This document shows positions 56,965 to 64,000 of a stretch of 64,000 bases of DNA, piece by piece (position 1 is the first letter of the stretch; every line of letters starts with the position of its first letter). The stretch comes from Gardnerella vaginalis (lineage in GTDB: Bacteria; Actinomycetota; Actinomycetes; Actinomycetales; Bifidobacteriaceae): contig NZ_KQ961857.1 of assembly GCF_001563665.1 (NCBI RefSeq), positions 174,740 to 238,739 on the forward strand, in the 5' to 3' direction. The translations under genes and the position numbers were made by a program. The notes beneath the pieces are model-generated. The model did no database searches and was not told where the DNA came from. It saw only the letters and a list, made by a program, of their open reading frames with translations.

Positions 56965-59046
56965 TCATGGCTCAAGCGTAATTACAGGATGCAAATCGAC
57001 CATAGTAACTGTACGTTTCATGGAAGCAACAATAGTTGTAATAGCAATAGCAATTACTCCAAAGATAACTAGCATCCAAATTCCAGAAACTATTTCACTA
57101 CTATTTTTACCTGCCATAGCCTGACGCAATCCCATAATCGAATACGTCATAGGCAAGTACGGATGAACAGTTCTAAAGAATGATGGCGTCATCTGCACCG
57201 GGAATGTTCCTGCAGAACTAGTGATTTGCAACATAAGTAGCACAATAGCAACAATTCTTCCAGGTATCTTAAATACAGACATAATCATTTGCATAATAGC
57301 CATAAACACTATAGAGGCAACAATTCCGATCGCATAGAATGCAAAAACGTTGTCGATTTGCAATTTTAACACTCCATGAACAACACCCATAAGAATAACT
57401 GCTTGCACAATCGCCATAAACACAAACGGCGTAAGACTTATGAGAGTACTCTTAAATGGATTCATGCCATTTAGTATCGCTCGCCTATCCATAACTCTTA
57501 AAACAAAAGTAGCCATAAGAGCACCGACCCAAAGACCGATTGAAATAAAGTAAGGAGCAAATCCAGTTCCATAGTTTTCAACGTGCGAATACTCGTGCTC
57601 CTCCAAGGAAACTGGTGCGCTCATCATCTTACTTTTTTGAACAATACCGTTTATTTTTCCAGACTTTTGGGCATTTTTAAGCCCGTCATGCAATTTCTTA
57701 GCACCATCAACAAGCTTTGGAGTGTTATCAGATAGCTTCTTAACACCGGAATTAAGCTGATTAGAACCGTTCACTATTTTCGCAGAACCTTGTGCAGCTT
57801 CATTCACGCCACTATTTAGCTTCTCACTACCGTTACTTACTTGAGCCAAACCGTCAGCAAGCTTGTTTGTGCCAGCAACTAACTTATTTGAACCAACATT
57901 AACTTTCTCCATGCCTTGCATAAGAGCGTCAGCACCGCCCTTTATTTGCAAACTTCCTTGAGAAAGCTTATCTGCTCCAGCGCTTAGAGCTGAAAGATTA
58001 GTTTGTAAAAGATTAGAATTTTCGTTCAACCCACTAGCTAAACTTTGCAAAGCTTCAAGCACATCACTCTTAGTTACATCAGAACTTTGAGATACAGTTA
58101 GCAAAGCTTTAAGCTGTTCCTTAGCTTGAGCGCTACCTGCTTTAACATGTTCTTCTAATTCATTACTAGAATCAGCAAGCTTTTGAGCTCCTTCATAAAA
58201 CTCGTCTGTTGCAGCAGATAACTTTTGTGTTCCATCACTCAATTGTTTAGCTCCATTTGCTAAATCCTGAGTTTTTTGAGCTAATAATTGTGCTCCTTCT
58301 TTGCTGCGCGCATTTGCATGAGTAAGAGTATCCGCACCTTTTTGAAGCTCTCCTAATCCACTTTGCAATCTTCTAAGCGAAGTAGAAAGTTTATTTGAAC
58401 CATCAGCAAGCTTATTGATTCCGGCTTGCAAAGATTTTGAACCTTCATGTAATTTGCCAGCACCGTTTGCAGCAACACCAAGCGAATCAGAAGCAGAGTT
58501 TACTTTTGTAAACATATGTTCCCAGTATTCTTCCGTAATCGCCTCGCTAATTTCACTACGCATAGTATGAAAAGCTGTTTTGCCAATCTGGGATGCAAGC
58601 ATATTGCTTGCTTGATCGTATTTCACATGAAGTTTTGCTTTAGTTGGCGTGTCATATTCAGCTGAAGCAATGCACTTACTAAAAGACGATGGAATAGTTG
58701 CGACCATAAAGTAATCGCCATTTTTAAGACCTTTATCTGCCTTTGAACTATCTACAAAATTCCATTGAAATCCTTGACTTCCATCTTTTATATTTTCCAA
58801 ACGATTTTTGATTTCATGCCCAATATTTCGCATTTTTCCGTTAATTACTGCACCGCTATCTTCTACTACAACAGCAACAGGCACAGTATCTAATGTTTTA
58901 TATGGATTAGTAAACGCCCACAAATAAAGAGAACCATACAAAAGTGGTATTAAAGCTACAGTTCCGATTACTAACTTACGAGCATTTCCTTTTATAGAAT
59001 TATTAAGCTCACGAAATGCAAGAGAAATAGTATTAGCGCGCATCAT
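56965..59046 (-). CDS. YhgE/Pip-family membrane protein
   Basis: About 693 residues. A first membrane segment (about 26-46) follows a conserved LAFRELNNSIKGNARK start. An extracellular region of some 400 residues is full of GSxxLxxGxxxL repeats (DGSNKLSTSLRRLQSGL...), predicted as a long coiled or beta-helical stalk. Five C-terminal membrane segments resemble ABC-2 permeases (EYSHVENYGTGFAPYFISIGLW). Relatives include Lactococcus Pip (phage infection protein). The ATGs at 59046 and 59043 sit behind GAGGGTGG. The gene overlaps the upstream ATPase gene, forming an operon. Confidence 0.9.
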   Translation of the reverse strand: MMRANTISLAFRELNNSIKGNARKLVIGTVALIPLLYGSLYLWAFTNPYKTLDTVPVAVVVEDSGAVINGKMRNIGHEIKNRLENIKDGSQGFQWNFVDSSKADKGLKNGDYFMVATIPSSFSKCIASAEYDTPTKAKLHVKYDQASNMLASQIGKTAFHTMRSEISEAITEEYWEHMFTKVNSASDSLGVAANGAGKLHEGSKSLQAGINKLADGSNKLSTSLRRLQSGLGELQKGADTLTHANARSKEGAQLLAQKTQDLANGAKQLSDGTQKLSAATDEFYEGAQKLADSSNELEEHVKAGSAQAKEQLKALLTVSQSSDVTKSDVLEALQSLASGLNENSNLLQTNLSALSAGADKLSQGSLQIKGGADALMQGMEKVNVGSNKLVAGTNKLADGLAQVSNGSEKLNSGVNEAAQGSAKIVNGSNQLNSGVKKLSDNTPKLVDGAKKLHDGLKNAQKSGKINGIVQKSKMMSAPVSLEEHEYSHVENYGTGFAPYFISIGLWVGALMATFVLRVMDRRAILNGMNPFKSTLISLTPFVFMAIVQAVILMGVVHGVLKLQIDNVFAFYAIGIVASIVFMAIMQMIMSVFKIPGRIVAIVLLMLQITSSAGTFPVQMTPSFFRTVHPYLPMTYSIMGLRQAMAGKNSSEIVSGIWMLVIFGVIAIAITTIVASMKRTVTMVDLHPVITLEP

Positions 59047-59848
59047 TACCACCCTCATTTAACAAATTACGATTATTCACACTATTAGCTTTTACATTGC
59101 TTAGTGAAATAATTTGATCTGCTTGTTTTTCTAACTCGCTTTGCAAAACGCTTACAAGACAAGAACAATAATTTTGACTTACATATGAACGAATATCTTT
59201 AATAAGCGAATCGCTTTGCTCACTTGTAAGCTCTGACTCAATATTGTCAACAAAAAGCAGAAATGGCTTCTTCAATAGCGCTAATGCTATGCCTAATCTC
59301 ATGAGTTCACATGGAGTCAACTCTCCCACTTGTGTATTTAGAGGAGAAAGCACTTTCCAGTATGTTAATACATCGCACGCGTATTGTTTGAGTGCAATAC
59401 AATCTTCAATATTATTTTTGTATTGCTCTCTAAATATTGACGATTTACTTGCAAGTTTTAATTCGCTTATTAACGCTTCCTCTATAGTTTGAGTTTTATA
59501 AAAGTCGTTAATTCCAGCAAATAAGCCTAAGCCAACATAGTTTCTAGATTGCATTAAATGGTGAGGAAGATCTATATCCGCAATTTTAAGAGAACCGCTT
59601 GTAAATTTCATATATCCGGATAATGTAAGCAATAACGCTGATTTTCCAGAACCATGTTCTCCAGATATTGCAACAATTTGATTAGGCTCTACTTTTAATG
59701 AAACGTTACAAAATGGTGATTTTCTAAATCGTTTTAATCCTAATTCTTTCGCTTCTAAAAGCGTTTGTATCTTTTCCATAATAAGCTGTAGATTCATGCA
59801 TCCAATAGCAATCCAAATATTCAAATTACTATTTGCACGTCTAAGCAT
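59033..59848 (-). CDS. ABC-type ATPase with degenerate motifs, partner of YhgE/Pip protein
   Basis: 271 residues. Walker A is intact (GEHGSGKS). The signature LSGGQ is replaced by LTPCELMRL, and the Walker B position reads LLFVDNIES, with Asn at the catalytic Glu. Similar substitutions occur in ATPases I recall beside YhgE genes in Actinobacteria. It probably binds ATP and hydrolyses it weakly or not at all. It overlaps the YhgE gene by 14 bases. The ATG at 59848 has AGGAGG only 1 base away, so a later start (residue 18) is possible. Confidence 0.8.
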   Translation of the reverse strand: MLRRANSNLNIWIAIGCMNLQLIMEKIQTLLEAKELGLKRFRKSPFCNVSLKVEPNQIVAISGEHGSGKSALLLTLSGYMKFTSGSLKIADIDLPHHLMQSRNYVGLGLFAGINDFYKTQTIEEALISELKLASKSSIFREQYKNNIEDCIALKQYACDVLTYWKVLSPLNTQVGELTPCELMRLGIALALLKKPFLLFVDNIESELTSEQSDSLIKDIRSYVSQNYCSCLVSVLQSELEKQADQIISLSNVKANSVNNRNLLNEGGNDAR

Positions 59849-60439
59849 TCCTCCTTACTTATAACTAAAACATACATGCAAAATAAACAATGTTGAAACT
59901 TTCAAAACATATGCATTTTTCGAATTAGAATATACGCATTTTGTTTTGAAAGTATCAAAATCGCTATCTTGCACATATTTAATTTTTGTTTGATTATTTA
60001 TTTCAATTCTTAATTTTTTACATACAACCTTAATTCTTGATTTTATTCAATTCTTTTCATAACAATTCATTGTTACACTCAAATAAAATCATTGCATAGT
60101 TAAAACCAACTTGTTTTAATAATGCAAAATAACAGTTATTACTAATCGTTTAAATCTATCATTAGCACACTTTTAGAGTACTCTTTTGTACGAACAATAT
60201 TTACTTTTATTATGGATGTATTTACTACACAAATATTTACTTTTATTATGAATATATTTGATACATCAATATTCACTTTTATTATAGATATATTTACTAC
60301 ACAAATATTCATGCACAGAAAAAATAATCTAAAATGTCAAATAATGTAATTAAAAGCAAGGTATAAATTATCTAGTAGAATAGTAGAAGTGTATCAATAT
60401 AAATCACGATTAGCTAGCATAACTAACGAGGACACTTAA
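59849..60439. other. Divergent AT-rich spacer
   Basis: It separates the leftward ABC/YhgE operon from the rightward metalloprotease gene. The left part shows no feature. The right part carries the 36-37 bp tandem repeat (60195-60310). Confidence 0.5.
60195..60310. repeat. Tandem repeat, about 3.2 copies of 36-37 bp
   Basis: Units begin aatatttac at 60195 and 60232 and aatattcac at 60268, with a partial copy at 60304. Each contains ttttattatggatgtatt-like sequence and a tttactacacaa-like end. It lies about 130 bp upstream of the DUF2342 gene. Confidence 0.75.
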
Positions 60440-62227
60440 ATGAATGAAGAAGAAATTCGTCAATGGCTTATCAAATGCTTTGGTCCTGTGCAAGGCGAGG
60501 AAGCATGGCAACAGCTAAATCAGCTACCTTTTGAAGTACGAAACCAGTTGATGAATCAAAAGCCAGACGATCTTCCTAATCCAGAAGAAGTTCGCACTAT
60601 GATGCAAGCTTTCAGTGATGGAGGATTAAATTCACCTGTAGAAATGACCGATACACTTCAAAAAGGTCCTATTAACGCTAAACTCGCGCAATCACTAGCT
60701 TTACAGCAAGCTACAGGAGACAATAGTTCAGTTAATGCAGATGTAGCAGACGGGCTAAGAAGATCAATAAGTAAAGCAAATTTATGGCTAGATATAACGA
60801 CCAATTTTAATCCTGCTCCAGGTAATCCCGATATTCTTTCGCGCGGAAATTGGGTTGAAGGAACTATTGAATCATGGATTAAATTTGCTACTCCTGTTGC
60901 GCGCGCTATAAGCGATGCTTTTACTTCAGTTATTGCAAATCGCTTTTCAGATATTGACGATGCTGAAATTTCTGGAGTTTTTGCCGGAGTTGTACCTATC
61001 CCCCTGCCAAAAGGAATGAATAATCCAGTACAACTTATGAAATTGCTAGCAAACACAAGCTTTGCAATGCAACTGGGTTCTGCTGCTGGAGCTTTATCTC
61101 ACGAAGTACATGGAAGTTTTGATCAAGGTATTGCACTATTAAAGAATCCAGCAGGCGGATTAATACCATATAATTGCATTGATTACGCTAAAGTTTGGGG
61201 ATTAAATACTACAGAAGTAATGGATTATCTTGCTTTACGAGAATTAGCTCACGCTAGATTATTTGCTTCAGTTCCTTGGCTTATGACACGTTTTGAAGCG
61301 CTAATAATTAAGTATTCTAATGGAATAAATATTGATTTAGATGCAATGGAAGATCAATTACGCGATGTAGATCCAATGAATCCTGAAGCAATTAGCGGAG
61401 CTGTTAATCTTTCTAAAGTTGGAAATAACGATTCAGATGAACAAAAACAAGCTTTGAAAAGTTTTGAAACTTTATTAGCTTTAACAGAAGGATGGGTTGA
61501 TTGCGTAACGTGGAGAGCAGGAATGGCTCACATTCCTCACATAGATCAATTACGCGAAATGACAAGACGCGAACGAGCTGCAGGAGGTCCTGCAGAAGTG
61601 ACTTTTGAATCATTGCTTGGACTTAATCTAAGACCTAAGCGCATGCGCGAGGCAGCTGATTTGTGGGAAAAAATCACCCAAGAAAATGGAATAGAAAAAC
61701 GCGATTCCTTGTGGGCTCATCCAGATTTATTGCCAGAATTGCATGAAAACGATTCTCTGACTAATTCAACTGATTCAACTAATTCAACTAATTCGCAATC
61801 TGAGATTTCTTCTAACGATGAAAACGATTTACAAATATCTAATATCGATCCAAAAAACGAAAATACAAATTGCGAAAATCACAATAACACAGAAAACAAC
61901 ACAGATAACAACACAGATACAAATGCAAATGATATAAATAATTCTGAAAGTATTACAGATCTAAATGAAGATAAAAAGGAAAAAGATTCTGAAAATCTAA
62001 AAGACCTGAAAGACTTGAAAGACTTGGATAACCTGGATTCAATCAATTGGGATGATGAATTAAGTAAGCTATTAGAAAATATGAATTCCGAAAAGAACGA
62101 TAACAATAATTCAGATCCTAATAATTCAGATTCTAATAATTGCGCCAATAAGAATCTTGATAACAATAACAATGATAATAATAATGACAGCAAAAGCGAA
62201 AATAAAGACGACAACAACCTAGAATAG
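60440..62227 (+). CDS. DUF2342 (zinc-dependent metalloprotease-like) protein
   Basis: 595 residues. The core (about 1-435) is the actinobacterial DUF2342 zincin family: AGALSHEVHGSFDQG, LALRELAHARLFASVPWL (the position of the HExxH-like helix) and LTEGWVDCVTWRA. A roughly 150-residue Asn/Asp/Glu/Ser-rich tail follows, with SNSDSTNS and NNNDNNND type runs. The role is unknown. In mycobacteria I recall a homologue near UvrD2, and here a UvrD2-like helicase is convergent. GAGGACAC lies before the ATG. Confidence 0.85.
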   Translation: MNEEEIRQWLIKCFGPVQGEEAWQQLNQLPFEVRNQLMNQKPDDLPNPEEVRTMMQAFSDGGLNSPVEMTDTLQKGPINAKLAQSLALQQATGDNSSVNADVADGLRRSISKANLWLDITTNFNPAPGNPDILSRGNWVEGTIESWIKFATPVARAISDAFTSVIANRFSDIDDAEISGVFAGVVPIPLPKGMNNPVQLMKLLANTSFAMQLGSAAGALSHEVHGSFDQGIALLKNPAGGLIPYNCIDYAKVWGLNTTEVMDYLALRELAHARLFASVPWLMTRFEALIIKYSNGINIDLDAMEDQLRDVDPMNPEAISGAVNLSKVGNNDSDEQKQALKSFETLLALTEGWVDCVTWRAGMAHIPHIDQLREMTRRERAAGGPAEVTFESLLGLNLRPKRMREAADLWEKITQENGIEKRDSLWAHPDLLPELHENDSLTNSTDSTNSTNSQSEISSNDENDLQISNIDPKNENTNCENHNNTENNTDNNTDTNANDINNSESITDLNEDKKEKDSENLKDLKDLKDLDNLDSINWDDELSKLLENMNSEKNDNNNSDPNNSDSNNCANKNLDNNNNDNNNDSKSENKDDNNLE

Positions 62228-62449
62228 TGACAGTGATAACAATGTTGACTAAAAAGCAAAAATTGCGAAATCACTAGCACTATATCAGCACAACACATGA
62301 ACACAGCGAGCGCAAGAAGAATAGTGGATTTTTATACAAAATTAAGACATTCAATGCCTAATAAATAATTCTTAAAACTTGCGTTCAAAGTTCAAGACAT
62401 TTAAGAATTCAAGACATTTAAGAATTCAAAGTTCAGTGCGCTCAAAAAT

Positions 62450-64000
62450 TTACGATAAGAATCTACTTGGACTACGTGTTGCTCCAACGTCAAGTTCTCT
62501 ACGTAAAGCATACGAAAGCTGAAGCGTCTTTTCTGCTCTTGTAATAGCTACATACATAAGTCGCCGCTCTTCTTCAAGATTTTCGCTATTTTCATCACAT
62601 GTACCAAAAGGTATAAGCCCATCTGAACATCCAATAATGAATACGTGTTTAAATTCAAGACCTTTAGACGCATGTATAGTGGACACATTCACAGGTATTT
62701 GCATACGCGATTCTTCACTATGTGGAACGCTATTCATTATTTCTGAAACACTTAAAGGCAAATCTGGAATTTGCAAATTTTCACTAGCGCTTTCACCAGA
62801 ATTTACGCCATTATTTTCACCAGAATTTACGCCAGAATCCTCACTAACACTTTCACTATTGCTTTCACTATTGCTCTCACTATTGCTTTCACTATTGCTC
62901 TCACTAGAATTCTCGTAATCACGCAATTCAGCATTATCTAATACAGTTCTTTGAACACTCATGTCGTTACGAACTTTAACACTCAAACCAATATTTCGTA
63001 ACATATTGCATACAACATCTTGCTGAGCATTAGTTCGAGTCAATATTGCACAATCACTTGGCACAACTTTATCATCACGGACCATGCACATAATAGTTTG
63101 AGCAACAGCTAACGCTTCATCTTTATCGCTAAGAAAAACTTTCTTAGAAATACGTTTTCCACCTTTACTTAAAGCACGCATCTTAACGTAATCTTTCGAA
63201 TAATCAGATGCTGAAAGCACACGATTAGCTAATCCAACAATTCTCTCAGTAGATCGATAATCTGTGTCTAAACTAATATCCGCATTAAGAGGTGCAAATT
63301 CTTTTGGAAATTGCAATAAATCGTAACTACTCGCACCAGCAAATGAATAAATCGTCTGAGCAGGATCACCAACTACGCAAATATTTCTGTTTTCGCCCAA
63401 CCACAATCGTAAAAGTTCATGCTGCAGCGGAGAAACATCCTGATATTCATCAACTGTAAGCCATTTAATAGAATCACGTATTTTACGAGCAGCTTGAGGA
63501 AAAGCATCAATAATATGGCAATCAAGCAATAATAAATCATTAAAATCTATAAAATTATTATTATTTTTTTCTCTTTCATATGATTCATATATATCAATAA
63601 ATTTTTGAGCCTCCAGCCCAGCAGGCACAGTTCGATGCATTATAGAGCAAACTTTTTCGTAATCTTTAGGCGCTACAAGAGATACTTTTGCCCAATTTAT
63701 TTCCGACATAATATCCCTAATATAAACAGGAGGAATATCAGATAATCCTTCACATTTAGACGCTGCTATTCGCAATATATTACGTGGATTGGCAATTACA
63801 TTCGGAAAAGGAGCAGAACACACATCATCCCATACTCTACGTATTTGTTGTAATGCTGCTGAATGAAAAGTTGAAACTCGAGCGCCACTACTTACGCCTA
63901 AACTATCTAACCTATCTCTCATTTCTTGAGCTGCTTTTACAGAAAAAGTAACTGCTAACACTCCTTTAGAATCCCATTGATTAGTAGCACAAGCATAAGC
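62450..64000 (-). CDS. UvrD2-like DNA helicase, N-terminus cut by window edge
   Basis: The frame stays open to base 64000, so the Walker A end is missing. Visible: LAVTFSVKAAQEMRDRL (motif Ia), TVDEYQDVSPLQHELL (motif II), VVGDPAQTIYSFAGAS (III), DTDYRST (IV), STIHASKGLEFKHVFIIG (V) and MYVAITRAEKTL (VI). It is a superfamily 1 3'-5' helicase. The protein ends soon after motif VI, without an HRDC domain. A Ser/Asn/Glu insertion of about 60 residues separates motifs IV and V, partly from 12-bp repeats. Confidence 0.88.
   Translation of the reverse strand, partial: AYACATNQWDSKGVLAVTFSVKAAQEMRDRLDSLGVSSGARVSTFHSAALQQIRRVWDDVCSAPFPNVIANPRNILRIAASKCEGLSDIPPVYIRDIMSEINWAKVSLVAPKDYEKVCSIMHRTVPAGLEAQKFIDIYESYEREKNNNNFIDFNDLLLLDCHIIDAFPQAARKIRDSIKWLTVDEYQDVSPLQHELLRLWLGENRNICVVGDPAQTIYSFAGASSYDLLQFPKEFAPLNADISLDTDYRSTERIVGLANRVLSASDYSKDYVKMRALSKGGKRISKKVFLSDKDEALAVAQTIMCMVRDDKVVPSDCAILTRTNAQQDVVCNMLRNIGLSVKVRNDMSVQRTVLDNAELRDYENSSESNSESNSESNSESNSESVSEDSGVNSGENNGVNSGESASENLQIPDLPLSVSEIMNSVPHSEESRMQIPVNVSTIHASKGLEFKHVFIIGCSDGLIPFGTCDENSENLEEERRLMYVAITRAEKTLQLSYALRRELDVGATRSPSRFLS
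62850..62910 (-). repeat. 12-bp coding tandem repeat in the helicase gene
   Basis: About five copies of tcactattgctt/c encode ESNS units inside the helicase. Length changes stay in frame. Confidence 0.8.

Overview
The window is low-GC DNA with actinobacterial gene content. It has a WhiB1-type regulator beside a PdtaS-type histidine kinase, LCP cell-wall ligases, a large glycosyltransferase with a DUF5719 protein, a DUF2342 metalloprotease beside a UvrD2-like helicase, and a tmRNA whose tag reads AKSNRTEFALAA, the tag I recall for bifidobacteria. With the low GC, abundant LPXTG adhesins and de novo PLP genes, I infer a Bifidobacteriaceae member, most likely Gardnerella. This is judged from sequence features only; no database was searched.

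Layout. 1-3 kb: the start of a Ser-rich secreted protein (cut by the edge) and an LPXTG major pilin. 3.5-8.9 kb: a leftward oligopeptide/nickel-type ABC importer operon (SBP, two permeases, a two-domain ATPase). 9.5-11 kb: pdxS-pdxT. 11.7-12.3 kb: a DinJ/YafQ-type toxin-antitoxin pair. 12.3-16.1 kb: a BspA-type repeat adhesin with an LPHTG anchor. 16.5-18.7 kb: pgi, tRNA-Thr(CGT) and tRNA-Leu(TAG). 18.9-21.9 kb: a ComF-like protein, a HAD phosphatase and a degenerate zincin. 21.9-32.5 kb: an envelope block (DUF5719, giant GT2, two LCP proteins, an FtsK/EccC-like ATPase). 32.7-38.2 kb: whiB1, pdtaS-like kinase, ldh, hflX and an RsmC-like methyltransferase. 38.3-44 kb: hrpA and an MFS exporter. 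44.1-53.2 kb: a roughly 3000-residue LASTG-anchored adhesin. 54-56.5 kb: ssrA carrying a 2.1-kb insertion. 57-59.8 kb: a YhgE/Pip protein with its ABC ATPase. 60.4-64 kb: the DUF2342 protein and a UvrD2-like helicase running off the edge.

Themes. Three sortase-anchored surface genes each carry a C/G homopolymer: upstream of the pilin (9 C), inside the BspA-like CDS (9 G on the coding strand) and beside a TATAAT box upstream of the giant adhesin (7 G on its coding strand). This suggests phase variation. Intergenic DNA is rich in hairpins and short tandem repeats. One hairpin type occurs twice with a compensatory stem change, and three loci carry long-range inverted repeats that could be structured RNAs or MITE-like remnants.

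The most distinctive locus is the small element between two 26-bp direct repeats of the ssrA 3' end. It separates ssrA from what looks like its original terminator. It holds a Panacea-type (DUF4065) antitoxin with a Doc/Fic toxin, a 30-residue amphipathic peptide gene, and two convergent, mirror-image copies of a small-membrane-protein plus HTH module, one of them broken at the junction. No integrase is present.
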